Counted from the stretch's first letter, positions 1 to 8,811 are shown. The stretch is 64,000 bases of DNA from Streptomyces sp. NRRL F-5135 (GCF_000719775.1 NZ_JOHR01000017.1:1-64000); one strand, 5' to 3'. Numbers and translations: made by a program. Notes: generated from the sequence alone by a model not told the origin.

Positions 1-71
1 CCGCCCGCCACCACGATCTTCGCGCTGGTGGTAGATCGGCCCGCACCGCCGCTAGAGCTTGCGAAGTCCAC
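1..71 (-). CDS. cvnD: Conservon GTP-binding protein CvnD, 5' fragment
   Basis: Only the first 23 codons and two bases lie in the window. The gene runs off the left edge. It starts at GTG 69-71 and overlaps the last 20 bases of the upstream DUF742 gene in another frame. The readable N-terminus is M-D-F-A-S-S-S-G-G-A, followed by residues up to K-I-V-V-A-G-G. That is the characteristic approach to the Walker A loop of the small Ras-like ATP/GTP-binding proteins that end every Streptomyces conservon. The GTPase is expected to work with the roadblock and DUF742 proteins beneath the membrane kinase. The overlap suggests translational coupling to cvnC. The P-loop itself lies outside the window, so the family call rests on this N-terminus and the operon context. 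Confidence 0.85.
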   Translation of the reverse strand, partial: MDFASSSGGAGRSTTSAKIVVAG

Positions 72-459
72 TGAGCACCCTTTCGAGCAGTGTCACATCC
101 GGCGTACCGCCGGCGTCTCCGTTGCCTGGCTGATGAATGGCCACCATGCCCGCTTCCGCCAGGTCGGCCACGAGAATGCGCGCCACCCCGAGCGGCATCG
201 TCAGCAGGGCCGACACCTCCGCCACGGACTTGACCTCCCGGCACAGGTGGCAGATCCGCTGGTGCTCGGGGAGCAGGGTGGCGAGATGCGCGGGGTCGGC
301 GGTCGTGCTGACCAGCGCCTCGATGGCGAGCTGGTAGCGCGGCCGGGTCCGGCCGCCGGTCATGGCGTACGGGCGGACCAGCGGCTGGTCGCCCTCAGCT
401 CCGTACGACGCGTCGATCGAGGCGCCGTACGGATCGTGAGGGGCGGGTGGCGGGGTCAT
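52..459 (-). CDS. cvnC: DUF742 conservon protein CvnC
   Basis: A 135-residue protein of the DUF742 family, third member of the conservon operon. The first ~35 residues are acidic and proline-rich. Next come V-R-P-Y-A-M-T-G-G-R-T and an R-Y-Q-L-A-I-E-A-L-V segment, then a winged-helix-like stretch that begins at the L-P-E-H-Q-R-I-C motif. These are hallmarks of DUF742. The family is predicted to mediate contacts between the roadblock protein, the GTPase and the kinase. Biochemical function is poorly defined. The gene lies about 110 bases downstream of cvnB and overlaps cvnD. The length is normal for the family. Confidence 0.92.
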   Translation of the reverse strand: MTPPPAPHDPYGASIDASYGAEGDQPLVRPYAMTGGRTRPRYQLAIEALVSTTADPAHLATLLPEHQRICHLCREVKSVAEVSALLTMPLGVARILVADLAEAGMVAIHQPGNGDAGGTPDVTLLERVLSGLRKL

Positions 460-567
460 GAATCCTCCGGGCGTGACAGCAAGATGTCTGCGTGCCGTCT
501 GACTGGGCCGGTGGGGGGCCGGTGGGCGGCCTGACGGTTGATGAGCTGGGGTCGTTCCTTCGAGGCC

Positions 568-990
568 TCAGTGCAGCAGACTTCCCTGGAGCTCGGCGCG
601 CAGGTCCGGGGTGAGTACCGTACCGGCGCGGTCGACCAGGAGGGCCATTTCGTACCCCACGAGGCCGATGTCGCACTCGGGGTGTGCGAGCACGGCCAGC
701 GACGAACCGTCGGAGACGGACATGATGAAGAGGAAGCCGCGCTCCATCTCCACCACCGTCTGGTTGACCGGGCCGCCTTCGAATATCCGGGACGCCCCCG
801 CGGTCAGCGAGGTCAGACCGGACGCCACGGCCGCGAGCTGGTCGGCACGGTCGCGGGGGAAGCCCTCGGACATGGCCAGGAGCAGTCCGTCCGCGGAGAC
901 CACCACCGTGTGCGACACCCCGGGGGTGTTGTCCACGAAATTGGTGATCAACCAGTTCAGATTCTGCGCGGCCTGACTCATCGGACTCAA
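568..990 (-). CDS. cvnB: Roadblock/LC7 domain protein CvnB
   Basis: A 140-residue roadblock/LC7 protein. The N-terminus reads M-S-P-M-S-Q-A-A-Q-N-L-N-W-L, followed by the typical F-V-D-N-T-P-G-V and V-V-V-S-A-D-G-L-L strands of this fold. Roadblock proteins act as regulatory partners of small GTPases, in bacteria as MglB-type or conservon B subunits. The gene directly abuts cvnA (stop at 991), so the two are almost certainly co-transcribed and translationally coupled. It is soluble and presumably sits on the cytoplasmic face of the CvnA kinase. Length and motifs are ordinary for the family. Confidence 0.93.
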   Translation of the reverse strand: MSPMSQAAQNLNWLITNFVDNTPGVSHTVVVSADGLLLAMSEGFPRDRADQLAAVASGLTSLTAGASRIFEGGPVNQTVVEMERGFLFIMSVSDGSSLAVLAHPECDIGLVGYEMALLVDRAGTVLTPDLRAELQGSLLH

Positions 991-3900
991 CTAACGCTCC
1001 TGCTGGTGAGAGTTGCCGAGGTTGAAGCCATTGTTCGTCGGGCCGGTGTTGCCCGCCTGACGCCCCTGCTGGATACCCCGACGGAGGTTGGTCAGCCGGC
1101 CGCGTACGTCAGCGGGCGCACGCGAGACCTGCGGACCGGCCGTCTGATTGTTCTGCTCCTGGGCGGTGCCGGGTACCAGATTGGCACGCGGAACGCGGCG
1201 GGGCAGGCCGGAGGTGGTGATTCCGCCCGACTGGGGCTTCTTGGCCCGCTCGGCCTGGCGCACCAGCTCGTCGTTGGGCGACGTGCGCCAGGAGGAGTTG
1301 GCGCCGACGCCCTGGGCACCCGGGGTGCTGATGCCCGAGCCGTTGGTCCCCTGGCCGCCCGTCCCCGGCCCGTCGCCGAAGCCGTTGCGGCCCGAGCCGT
1401 TCGTACCGAAACCGCCGCGCGGCGTACCGGAGGAACCCGGCGAACCGGCGGGGCCGGTGGAGCTGATGGAACTCGCGACGCCGAAGCTGTCGGTGGAGGT
1501 GTCGCGGGAGCCGAAGCCGCCGGAGCGGTTCGTGCCGCCCGGGCCGAAGCTTCCCGTGTCACCTGTGCCGAAGCTGCCCGTGCCGTTCGTGCCGCCCGAG
1601 GCGAAGCTTCCGGTGTCACCCGAGCCGTAGCTTCCCGAGCCGTTCGCGCCACCGCCCGTGCGGTCGGTCGGGGAAGAGCCCTGGGTGCCCGACGCGCCGG
1701 GCTCGCGGCGCGGCATGGGCGGCAGGTCGGAGCCGCCGTGCCGGCCCTGATCCCGGTCCTGGCCCGTGTCCTGGCCCCGGCCCTGGTCGTACGCCGTCGT
1801 CTCCGGCGGCCGCGGGGCCTCCTCCTGCCGCGACCCGTGGAACCAGTTGGTCTCCAGCGTGTCGTACAGGGGCGTACGGCCGTCCCCCGGCCCGGCGGCC
1901 GGCGGCAGCGCCTCGGGCTGCGGCTGCGGCGGCAGGCTCGGTGGCCGGTAACCGCCCTCGGAGCCGGGCACCGGGGCGGGCGCCGGGGGCCGCGGGGCGC
2001 TGAAACCCTGCTGCCCGGCGGTCATGTCCCGGCGGGGGGCGTCGTAGTCCTGCTGGGCACGGCCGTCGGAACGGTCGCCGTATCCCTGGCGGTCGCCGTA
2101 TCCCAGCCGGTTGCCCTGGTCGCCCTGGTCCGCCTGGTAGCCGCCGCCCTGATAACCGGTCGGCGCGGGGGCGTTGAAGTCGGGCCGCGGGAACTGGGCG
2201 GTGGCGGCCGGGTCCTGGTCGCCGCGGGGCTGGTCCGCGCCGGGCCGGGGCCCCTGGAAGTCGGGGCGGGGGAACTCAGCCGTGGCGCCGGGGCCCTGGC
2301 GGTCGTCCGCCTGCGGGAACCGGCCGGTGGCGTCGTGCTCCTCGTGGCCGCGCGGGGCGTCCACCGAGGGGCGCTGGAAGGGGGAGTTCCGGTCGTTGCC
2401 CCAGCCGGCGTCCTGGGCGCGTGGCTGCGGCGTGCCGCCGGGCAGTTCGGCCCGCGGTCCGCCGGGCGGCGGGAGCTGCCGGCCGCGGTCGGGCGCGTCG
2501 CCCGGCTGGAAGGCGTTCCGGTCCCCGGGGCGGCCCGCCTGGCCGGTGCCGGCGGTACGGTCGTCATGGCCCGGGCCCTGCCGGCCGGGACCGGACTGCC
2601 CCGGTCCGTGCTGGCCGCCCCAGCCGCCGCCCTGTCCCTGCGAGGAGGGACCGAAGGCGTTCTGGCTGAAGAAGTCGGAGCGACCCGAGTCCTGGCCCTG
2701 CCGCGGCCGTCCCTGGCCACCGCCCGGAGCGCCGTCGCGGGGCGGCAGCGCGACCCGCGGGCCCGCGCCGGCACCCACCTGTCCGCGCTGCGGGGCGCCG
2801 CCGAGCTGGCCGCCGGGCGCGGCGGACGGCCCGTCGGCACCGGGGCGGGGCCCCTGGGCGGCACCGGCACCGGTCCCGGCTCCCTGGCCGCCGGGACCGC
2901 CCTGGCCCCCGGGCCGGCCCAGCGGGCTCTTCTTGTTCCCGTGCGCGACATCGACCGGCAGCATGACCAGCGCGGTCGTGCCGCCGGAGTCGGAGGGGCG
3001 CAGCTGGATCCGGATGCCGTGCCGCAGGGACAGCCGGCCGACCACGAACAGACCCATGCGGCGCGAGACCGAGACGTCCACGGTCGGCGGCGAGGCGAGG
3101 CGCTCGTTGATCGCCGCGAGGTCCTCGGGCGACAGGCCGATACCGGTGTCGTGGATCTCGACGAGCACCCGTCCGTCGGGCAGGGCGTGACCGGTGACGC
3201 GGACCTTCGTCTGCGGCGACGAGAACGACGTCGCGTTCTCCAGCAGCTCGGCGAGGAGGTGCACGAGGTCGTTGACGACGCGGCCGGCGACCTCGGTGGT
3301 GGGCACGGAGGCCAGTTCGATGCGCTCGTACTGCTCCACCTCGGAGGCGGCGGCACGGAGCACGTCGACCAGCGGCACCGGACGGGTCCACCGGCGGCCG
3401 GGCTCCTCACCGGCGAGGACCAGCAGGTTCTCACCGTTACGCCGCATACGCGTGGCGAGGTGGTCCAGCTTGAACAGCGAGGAGAGCTGGTCCGGGTCGG
3501 CCTCGCGCGACTCCAGCTCGGAGATCAGCGACAGCTGACGCTGGATCAGGCCCTGGCTGCGACGCGAGAGGTTGGTGAACATCGCGTTGACGTTGCCCCG
3601 CAGCAGCGCCTGTTCGGCGGCCAGCCGGACCGCCTCGCGGTGCACGTCGTCGAAGGCCGTGGCGACCTGACCGATCTCGTCCCGGGAGTGCACACCGACC
3701 GATTCGACGGAGGTGTCGACGTCCTGCGGGTCCGCCTCGGAGAGCTGCTTGACCAGCTCGGGCAGCCGGTCCTGGGCGACCTTCGTCGCCGTGTCCTGGA
3801 GCCGGCGCAGCGAGCGGATCATGGACCGGGCCACCACGAAGGCGCCGACGAGCGAGACCCCGAGGACGACGACGATCAGCGCCGCGTTGAAGATCGCCTC

Positions 3901-5127
3901 TTGCTGCGACTCGGAGCGCAGCTCACGGGCCTTGCTCTCCATCTCGCCCAGCAGCGTGGCCTCGATGGTCTTCATCGCGTTGATCCGCGTGGACGCCTGG
4001 TCGGTCCAGTCCAGGTACGAGCGGTTGGGCTGGTTCGCGAGGCCGTCCTGCCGGTCGAGCACCCGGTCGGCGTACTTCTCGGACGCCTGGATCTCGGGGT
4101 TGCCCTGGCCGTTGAGCGGAGCCATCAGCTCCTCGGCGTCGCCGCCCATCGACTCGTACAGCTGGGTGAAGGAGGTGAGGGCGTTCTTCTCCTTGCTGGC
4201 CGCGGCCAGACCGTAGAGCCGGTCGTTCTCGGTGAGGTCGCCCTTCTTCGAGGGCGTGGCCGGCAGCGAGGCGGCGATGATCGCCCGCTGGATGGAGGCG
4301 TACTCCTTGGCGGAGGAGAACGCGGCCAGCGCGCGGGTCCGCTTGATCATGTCCGGGTTGCTGGTCGCCTGCGCCATGTCCTGCGAGAGGCTCAGCAGCG
4401 ACTCGATCAGCTGGCTGTAGGCGTCGACCGTCAGCGAGTTCGCCTCGGCGTTGGTGTACGCGTCCCGGCGGATCTCGTTGATCTTGTTGACCTGGGTGGC
4501 GATCTGGTTGGCGTTGGCGCGGATGCTCTCCAGCGCCTGATCGTTGTCCGTGTTGCCGATCTGCCGCGTGGCGTCGAGGAACGCCAGCTTCGCCCGGTCG
4601 GTCTTCGTGCGGCGGTCGCCCACCTTGAAGTCGTCGGCGTCCGCGCCGTTGCGCAGCGGGCCGGCCGACTCGTCGCGCTCCGCCTGGAGCGCGATGGAGA
4701 GGTCGGTCGCCTCCTTGGTCAGCTTCGTCAGCAGCTGCATGTGCTCCAGCTGCTGGATGTCGTCGAGCGACTGGTTGATCCGCAGACCGCCCAGCGTGGT
4801 CGCCGCGACGACCGGCAGGGTGAGCAGCGCCACGAGGCGGGTGCTGATGCGCCAGTTGCGCAGCGCTATCCGGGAGCCGGGGTCGCCGGTCGTGATGGTC
4901 TCCGGTGCCGGCTGCGGGGCGGACTTGGGCGCCACCGAGGGCTTGCCGCCACCGGGGCCCGCGCCGGGACGCGTGCCGCGGCCGCCGCTCTCGCCCGAGG
5001 GAGCCGACGGCCCGGAGGGCGCCGTACCCGGGTTCGGGGTGTGCTGGGGCGAGGAGCCGCGATCGGACCCGCCGCGGGGCTCCTGCTCCGCCGCAGCACT
5101 GCCATCCCTCTTGAAACGTCCCTGCAC
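991..5127 (-). CDS. cvnA: Conservon sensor histidine kinase-like protein CvnA (NIT-HAMP-HATPase)
   Basis: Membrane sensor of the conservon, 1378 residues from GTG 5125-5127. The reading frame opens further upstream (5391). I chose the inner GTG because an AGAGG precedes it and the upstream codons cross a strong hairpin. Order: basic and proline-rich N-terminus (1-90), membrane helix ~95-117, extracellular nitrate/nitrite-sensing-type helical domain, a second membrane helix (A-L-I-V-V-V-L-G-V-S-L-V-G-A), HAMP, a dimerisation region, and a HATPase domain with the D-T-G-I-G-L-S box. The last ~500 residues are Gly/Pro/Gln-rich and probably disordered, with imperfect G-S-F-G repeats. A canonical phospho-acceptor H-box is not obvious. 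The position matches cvn1 of S. coelicolor (SCO5544) by remembered gene order. Confidence 0.9.
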   Translation of the reverse strand: MQGRFKRDGSAAAEQEPRGGSDRGSSPQHTPNPGTAPSGPSAPSGESGGRGTRPGAGPGGGKPSVAPKSAPQPAPETITTGDPGSRIALRNWRISTRLVALLTLPVVAATTLGGLRINQSLDDIQQLEHMQLLTKLTKEATDLSIALQAERDESAGPLRNGADADDFKVGDRRTKTDRAKLAFLDATRQIGNTDNDQALESIRANANQIATQVNKINEIRRDAYTNAEANSLTVDAYSQLIESLLSLSQDMAQATSNPDMIKRTRALAAFSSAKEYASIQRAIIAASLPATPSKKGDLTENDRLYGLAAASKEKNALTSFTQLYESMGGDAEELMAPLNGQGNPEIQASEKYADRVLDRQDGLANQPNRSYLDWTDQASTRINAMKTIEATLLGEMESKARELRSESQQEAIFNAALIVVVLGVSLVGAFVVARSMIRSLRRLQDTATKVAQDRLPELVKQLSEADPQDVDTSVESVGVHSRDEIGQVATAFDDVHREAVRLAAEQALLRGNVNAMFTNLSRRSQGLIQRQLSLISELESREADPDQLSSLFKLDHLATRMRRNGENLLVLAGEEPGRRWTRPVPLVDVLRAAASEVEQYERIELASVPTTEVAGRVVNDLVHLLAELLENATSFSSPQTKVRVTGHALPDGRVLVEIHDTGIGLSPEDLAAINERLASPPTVDVSVSRRMGLFVVGRLSLRHGIRIQLRPSDSGGTTALVMLPVDVAHGNKKSPLGRPGGQGGPGGQGAGTGAGAAQGPRPGADGPSAAPGGQLGGAPQRGQVGAGAGPRVALPPRDGAPGGGQGRPRQGQDSGRSDFFSQNAFGPSSQGQGGGWGGQHGPGQSGPGRQGPGHDDRTAGTGQAGRPGDRNAFQPGDAPDRGRQLPPPGGPRAELPGGTPQPRAQDAGWGNDRNSPFQRPSVDAPRGHEEHDATGRFPQADDRQGPGATAEFPRPDFQGPRPGADQPRGDQDPAATAQFPRPDFNAPAPTGYQGGGYQADQGDQGNRLGYGDRQGYGDRSDGRAQQDYDAPRRDMTAGQQGFSAPRPPAPAPVPGSEGGYRPPSLPPQPQPEALPPAAGPGDGRTPLYDTLETNWFHGSRQEEAPRPPETTAYDQGRGQDTGQDRDQGRHGGSDLPPMPRREPGASGTQGSSPTDRTGGGANGSGSYGSGDTGSFASGGTNGTGSFGTGDTGSFGPGGTNRSGGFGSRDTSTDSFGVASSISSTGPAGSPGSSGTPRGGFGTNGSGRNGFGDGPGTGGQGTNGSGISTPGAQGVGANSSWRTSPNDELVRQAERAKKPQSGGITTSGLPRRVPRANLVPGTAQEQNNQTAGPQVSRAPADVRGRLTNLRRGIQQGRQAGNTGPTNNGFNLGNSHQQER

Positions 5128-5151
5128 TAGTGTCGCAACCTCTGGACCAGG

Positions 5152-5176
5152 CGCCCCTCCGCGTGGCGGAGGGGCG
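5152..5176 (-). promoter_or_regulatory. Strong hairpin in the cvnA leader
   Basis: Bases 5152-5162 pair with 5166-5176 (11 perfect base pairs, loop of three), about 25 bases upstream of the chosen cvnA start. No run of U follows it on the minus strand, so it is not a typical terminator. It may be an mRNA-stability or translational control element. It also argues against translation starting upstream of it. Confidence 0.5.
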
Positions 5177-5703
5177 GTGTCGGCTTTGTGGGGCGCCGAG
5201 AAGCTCCCCATGGTGGTCGTGAGTGACCGGCGCTGCTCCCCTTCTCCACCGCCACTCGGCGCTGCGTCGCGCCCTCGCGCCGGCTGTTCAAACCCGCGGC
5301 GGTGGTGGGAATTCCAGCACAGTGGCGGATCTCCAACAAGGGCCGCAGGTGGGACTGTCACCTGAATGACAGCGTGTGAGCGCCGCGTCACGAGCCGTAG
5401 AAAGTGTTCGCGGAGGAATCGGACTTTTATTGACGAGACCCGCGGGGGTGAGGGGTGTCCCAGTCCGCATGATCGACAGCGGAATGCCTCGTTCGGTTAT
5501 GCAATGTCCGTTTCCGTGATCACCCGCCCGCGTCCGCTATGGCCGAAATGCCGGACGATTGGTGAGCAAACTCACAGAGAGATCGCGGAAAGTTCCCGGC
5601 GTTCGTGGGGAATTGGATGTTTAGCCTGACGCTTTACAGGGATGGCACATCCGACAAGCAGCGCCCCGGGCGCCCTCACACGCGACAAGGTCTGACGCCA
5701 CAG
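5177..5703. other. Non-coding divergent region between cvnA and a small peptide gene
   Basis: About 530 bases with no convincing gene. The stretch 5395-5660 is noticeably richer in A+T than its surroundings and should hold the divergent promoters of cvnA and of the small gene at 5704. I could not place a clear -35/-10 pair on either strand. Reading frames that cross it lack the third-position GC bias of the neighbouring genes. Confidence 0.5.
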
Positions 5704-5880
5704 ATGAAGACGACGATGACGTTCCGCAGCACCGCCAATCCGCGCCGCACCACGCTGGCGCACCTCAAGGACACCGAGGCCCTGCTGTCCGCGGAGCGTC
5801 CGGAGCACTCCGTCGCGCTGCCGAACCGGACCGCCAACCCTCGCCGTACGATCCTGATGGACGTCCCGGCCGACCGATAG
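5704..5880 (+). CDS. Small protein with duplicated TANPRRT motif, function unknown
   Basis: A 58-residue protein starting at ATG 5704. The frame stays open upstream to 5605, but the strong third-position GC bias begins near 5704. Its main feature is an internal duplication: S-T-A-N-P-R-R-T-T-L near residues 8-17 and R-T-A-N-P-R-R-T-I-L near residues 43-52. A region reading K-D-T-E-A-L-L-S-A-E-R separates the two. There is no signal peptide, membrane helix or cysteine. The ribosome site is weak (AAGG at 5687-5690). A perfect hairpin 67 bases downstream could end the transcript. I do not recognise the family. It could be a small regulatory or adaptor protein, and no modifying enzyme lies next to it. 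Confidence 0.6.
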   Translation: MKTTMTFRSTANPRRTTLAHLKDTEALLSAERPEHSVALPNRTANPRRTILMDVPADR

Positions 5881-5946
5881 GTTCCCGGCCGGCCGCGACC
5901 GGTCCCCCTCGAGTACGCGCGCCGGACGGCCGGCGTTCACCGCGCA

Positions 5947-5978
5947 CGGACGCCGCGTCCGCGCGAGTGCGGCGTCCG
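5947..5978 (+). terminator. Hairpin terminator after the small peptide gene
   Basis: Bases 5947-5956 pair perfectly with 5969-5978 across a 12-base loop. It lies between the small gene and the fumarylacetoacetase-family gene. There is no U tract, as is common for GC-rich Streptomyces terminators. Confidence 0.5.
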
Positions 5979-6072
5979 CGCGAGCGCCGGGCGCCGGTCA
6001 CGCGCCTGCCGTGCGTCCCGTGTCCCCCCGGCGCGCGCCTCCGGCCGTGTCCGTCACCCGGGGGCAAGGGGC

Positions 6073-6102
6073 CCCTGAGACGCCGGGCCCTGAGACGCCG
6101 GG
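6073..6102. repeat. Two tandem copies of a 15-bp unit
   Basis: Bases 6073-6087 and 6088-6102 are identical 15-base units (CCCTGAGACGCCGGG). They lie about 75 bases upstream of the fumarylacetoacetase-family gene. No function can be read from the sequence. Confidence 0.8.
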
Positions 6103-6176
6103 CCGCCCCTTCACATCGCGTTAGCCTGGAGCGTCAGTCTCCAGACCAGCGAGCAAGTGAGGGGCGACAGCATCCC

Positions 6177-6962
6177 GTGCGCATCGCCAGATTCTCCATC
6201 GACGGCAATGTCGCCTTCGGCGCGGTCGAGGGCGAAGGCACCGGCGACCCCGCCGGCCTCGTCCTCGACATCATCAAGGGCATTCCGTACGCCGACTTCG
6301 AACTGTCGGGCACCAAGGTCCCGCTGAGCAAGGTCAGGCTCCTGCCGCCCGTGCTGCCCAACAAGGTCGTCGGCATCGGCCGCAACTACGCGGAGCACGC
6401 GGCGGAACTCGGCAACGAGGTCCCCGAGGTCCCGGTCGCCTTCCTCAAGCCGACCACCTCGGTGATCGGCTCGGGCGACGCGATCGAGTACCCCTCCTTC
6501 TCGACCGAGGTGCACTACGAGGCCGAACTGGCCGTCGTCATCGGCCGGATGTGCCGGGAGGTCCCGCGCGAGCGCGTCCGGGACGTGATCCTCGGCTACA
6601 CCTGCGCCAACGACGTCACCGCCCGCGACGCGCAGCGCCGCGAGAAGCAGTGGAGCCGCGCCAAGGGCTTCGACACCTCCTGCCCGCTCGGCCCCTGGGT
6701 GGAGACCGACCTCGACCCCTCCGACCTCGCGATCCAGTGCACGGTCAACGGGGAACAGCGCCAGCTCGGCCGGACGAGCGAGATGATCCGCTCGATCGAG
6801 GACCTGGTCGTCCACATCACCGAGGCCATGACGCTGCTCCCGGGCGACGTCATCCTCACGGGCACCCCCGCGGGGGTCGGCCCGCTCACCGTCGGCGACG
6901 AGGTCGCCGTCACCATCGAAGGCATCGGCACTCTCACCAACAAGGTGATCAAGCGTGGCTAA
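6177..6962 (+). CDS. Fumarylacetoacetate hydrolase family protein
   Basis: A 261-residue FAH-superfamily enzyme starting at GTG 6177 ([10 protein letters not shown]), with a G-A-G-G-G-G-like ribosome site upstream. Family motifs: V-G-I-G-R-N-Y-A near residue 65, F-L-K-P near 89, metal ligands E115-x-E117 (Y-E-A-E-L), D146 in A-N-D-V-T-A-R-D, and K-G-F-D near 163. These Mg-dependent enzymes hydrolyse or decarboxylate beta-diketo acids such as acylpyruvates or oxaloacetate, or tautomerise oxaloacetate. The exact substrate cannot be told from sequence. The last eight bases overlap gltX, so the two are expressed together. The same pair is found in other Streptomyces. Confidence 0.9.
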   Translation: MRIARFSIDGNVAFGAVEGEGTGDPAGLVLDIIKGIPYADFELSGTKVPLSKVRLLPPVLPNKVVGIGRNYAEHAAELGNEVPEVPVAFLKPTTSVIGSGDAIEYPSFSTEVHYEAELAVVIGRMCREVPRERVRDVILGYTCANDVTARDAQRREKQWSRAKGFDTSCPLGPWVETDLDPSDLAIQCTVNGEQRQLGRTSEMIRSIEDLVVHITEAMTLLPGDVILTGTPAGVGPLTVGDEVAVTIEGIGTLTNKVIKRG

Positions 6963-8427
6963 CGCACCCGTGCGTGTTCGTTTCTGTCCCTCCCCGACCG
7001 GCAACCCCCATGTGGGCCTGGTCCGCACCGCCCTGTTCAACTGGGCGTTCGCCCGCCACAGCGGCGGCACCATGGTCTTCCGCATCGAGGACACCGACGC
7101 GGCGCGCGACTCGGAGGAGTCGTACGAGCAGCTGCTCGACGCGATGCGCTGGCTCGGGCTCGACTGGGACGAGGGCCCGGAGGTGGGCGGCCCGCACGCG
7201 CCGTACCGCCAGTCCCAGCGGATGGACGTCTACCGCGACACCGCCGCCAAGCTGCTGGCGGCCGGGCACGCGTACCACTGCTACTGCTCCACCGAGGAGC
7301 TGGACGCCCGCCGCGAGGCCGCCCGCGCGGCCGGCCGGCCCTCCGGCTACGACGGCCACTGCCGGGACCTCACCGCCGAGCAGAAGGACGCGTACGAGGT
7401 CGAGGGACGGGCGTCCATCGTGCGCTTCCGGATGCCCGACGAGCCGATCACCTTCACCGACCTCGTCCGCGGCGAGCTCACGTTCGCGCCGGAGAACGTC
7501 ACGGACTACGGCATCGTCCGCGCCAACGGCGCCCCTCTCTACACGCTCGTCAACCCCGTCGACGACGCCCTGATGGAGATCACCCACGTCCTGCGCGGCG
7601 AGGACCTGCTCTCCTCCACCCCGCGCCAGATCGCGCTGTACAAGGCGCTGATCGAGCTGGGCCTGGCCAAGGACGTGCCGGCCTTCGGCCACCTGCCGTA
7701 CGTGATGGGCGAGGGCAACAAGAAGCTCTCCAAGCGCGACCCGCAGTCGTCCCTCAACCTCTACCGCGAGCGCGGGTTCCTGCCCGAGGGCCTGCTCAAC
7801 TACCTCTCGCTGCTCGGCTGGTCGCTCGCCGCCGACCGCGACGTCTTCTCCGTACCGGAGATGGTCGCCGCCTTCGACATCGCCGACGTGAACGCGAACC
7901 CGGCGCGCTTCGACCTGAAGAAGGCCGAAGCGATCAACGCCGACCACATCCGCAGGCTGGACGTGAAGACGTTCATCGAGGCGTGCGGGCCCTGGCTGAA
8001 GGCCCCGCACGCGCCCTGGGCCCCGGAGGCCTTCGACCCGGCGGCCTTCGAGGCCCTGGCCCCGCTGGCCCAGACCCGGCTGACCGTCCTGTCGGACATC
8101 ACCGCCAACGTCGACTTCCTCTTCCTCGACGAGCCGGTGGCGGACGAGGCGTCCTGGGCGAAGGCCATGAAGCCGGGCGCGGACGCCCTGCTGGCCACCG
8201 CCCGCGCGAAGCTCGCCGAGGCGGAGTGGGCGGCGGAGCCCCTCAAGAACGCGGTCCTCGCGGCCGGCGAGGAGCACGGCCTGAAGCTGGGCAAGGCCCA
8301 GGCCCCGGTCCGCGTCGCCACCACGGGCCGCACGGTCGGCCTGCCGCTCTTCGAGTCCCTGGAAGTCCTGGGCCGCGAGCGCGCACTGGCCCGGATCGAC
8401 GCCGCGCTCGCGAAGCTCGCGGGCTGA
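6955..8427 (+). CDS. gltX: Glutamate--tRNA ligase
   Basis: Class I glutamyl-tRNA synthetase, 490 residues. It joins glutamate to tRNA-Glu in the cytoplasm. The HIGH-type signature is [10 protein letters not shown] (residues 12-21). The KMSKS-type loop is K-K-L-S-K-R (256-261). An all-helical anticodon-binding domain fills the C-terminal third. Actinobacteria generally lack GlnRS, so this enzyme probably also charges tRNA-Gln with glutamate before amidation by GatCAB. A set of tRNA-Gln and tRNA-Glu genes lies just downstream, which makes the locus functionally coherent. The GTG start overlaps the preceding gene by eight bases. Confidence 0.97.
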   Translation: MANAPVRVRFCPSPTGNPHVGLVRTALFNWAFARHSGGTMVFRIEDTDAARDSEESYEQLLDAMRWLGLDWDEGPEVGGPHAPYRQSQRMDVYRDTAAKLLAAGHAYHCYCSTEELDARREAARAAGRPSGYDGHCRDLTAEQKDAYEVEGRASIVRFRMPDEPITFTDLVRGELTFAPENVTDYGIVRANGAPLYTLVNPVDDALMEITHVLRGEDLLSSTPRQIALYKALIELGLAKDVPAFGHLPYVMGEGNKKLSKRDPQSSLNLYRERGFLPEGLLNYLSLLGWSLAADRDVFSVPEMVAAFDIADVNANPARFDLKKAEAINADHIRRLDVKTFIEACGPWLKAPHAPWAPEAFDPAAFEALAPLAQTRLTVLSDITANVDFLFLDEPVADEASWAKAMKPGADALLATARAKLAEAEWAAEPLKNAVLAAGEEHGLKLGKAQAPVRVATTGRTVGLPLFESLEVLGRERALARIDAALAKLAG

Positions 8428-8460
8428 GCATCGCCCGCGCGTGCCCCACTGACGTGCCCG

Positions 8461-8491
8461 AGGGCGGCCACCGCGACCCGGCGGCCGCCCT
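8461..8491 (+). terminator. gltX terminator
   Basis: Bases 8461-8469 pair perfectly with 8483-8491 over a 13-base loop, 34 bases after the gltX stop. It is a GC-rich hairpin without a long U tract, a placement typical for a Streptomyces terminator. Confidence 0.65.
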
Positions 8492-8607
8492 TCGGCGTCC
8501 CGGGGCACGTATGCGCCTACGGCGGTCCTCGGCGCCCGGCCGGGCGTACGACGGTACGGGGCCGGGGCGGCCGGCACCGGCGCGCCCTGACCACGCGGAT
8601 ACCCGTT

Positions 8608-8636
8608 TTGGAGCGGTGTCCGCGATCGGGTAATGT
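8608..8636 (+). promoter_or_regulatory. Predicted promoter of the tRNA array
   Basis: TTGGAG (8608-8613) and TAATGT (8631-8636) are separated by 17 bases, a good match to the principal-sigma consensus. The predicted start is about 8643, some 78 bases before the first tRNA. The -35 box sits in the loop of an inverted repeat: 8594-8603 pairs with 8615-8624 with one G-T wobble. That repeat could be an operator or a second terminator of the gltX transcript. Confidence 0.6.
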
Positions 8637-8693
8637 TCTTCCTGCGCCGCCCGAGAGGGCCGAAGGGCCCGGCGGGTAGCGCAAACCAAACAA

Positions 8694-8711
8694 AACCCCC
8701 CACCGGGGGTT
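8694..8711 (+). promoter_or_regulatory. Hairpin just before the first tRNA-Gln
   Basis: Bases 8694-8700 pair with 8705-8711 (seven pairs, four-base loop). A T-rich stretch follows, ending nine bases before the tRNA. It resembles a small intrinsic terminator or a precursor-tRNA leader structure. It could attenuate transcription of the array or guide 5' processing. Confidence 0.45.
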
Positions 8712-8720
8712 GAGTTTTGG

Positions 8721-8792
8721 TGGGCTATGGTGTAATTGGCAGCACGACTGATTCTGGTTCAGTTAGTCTAGGTTCGAGTCCTGGTAGCCCAG
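8721..8792 (+). tRNA. tRNA-Gln (CTG), copy 1
   Basis: A 72-base cloverleaf. The acceptor stem pairs 8721-8727 with 8785-8791, with discriminator G at 8792. The anticodon arm has a five-pair stem and the loop TTCTGGT, giving anticodon CTG. The T loop TTCGAGT is standard. CCA is not encoded. Confidence 0.96.
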
Positions 8793-8811
8793 CGCAGATT
8801 CTCTCTGCGGA

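Noticed and set aside
538..5130. 1530-codon plus-strand open frame antisense to cvnA
   Set aside because: It is a mirror of the GC-rich codon bias of cvnA. It has no domain, no ribosome site, and low-complexity Arg/Gly/Val/Ala composition.
6949..8703. 584-codon minus-strand frame over gltX
   Set aside because: It is antisense to a clear gltX, rich in Arg/Gly/Val, and shows no known motif.
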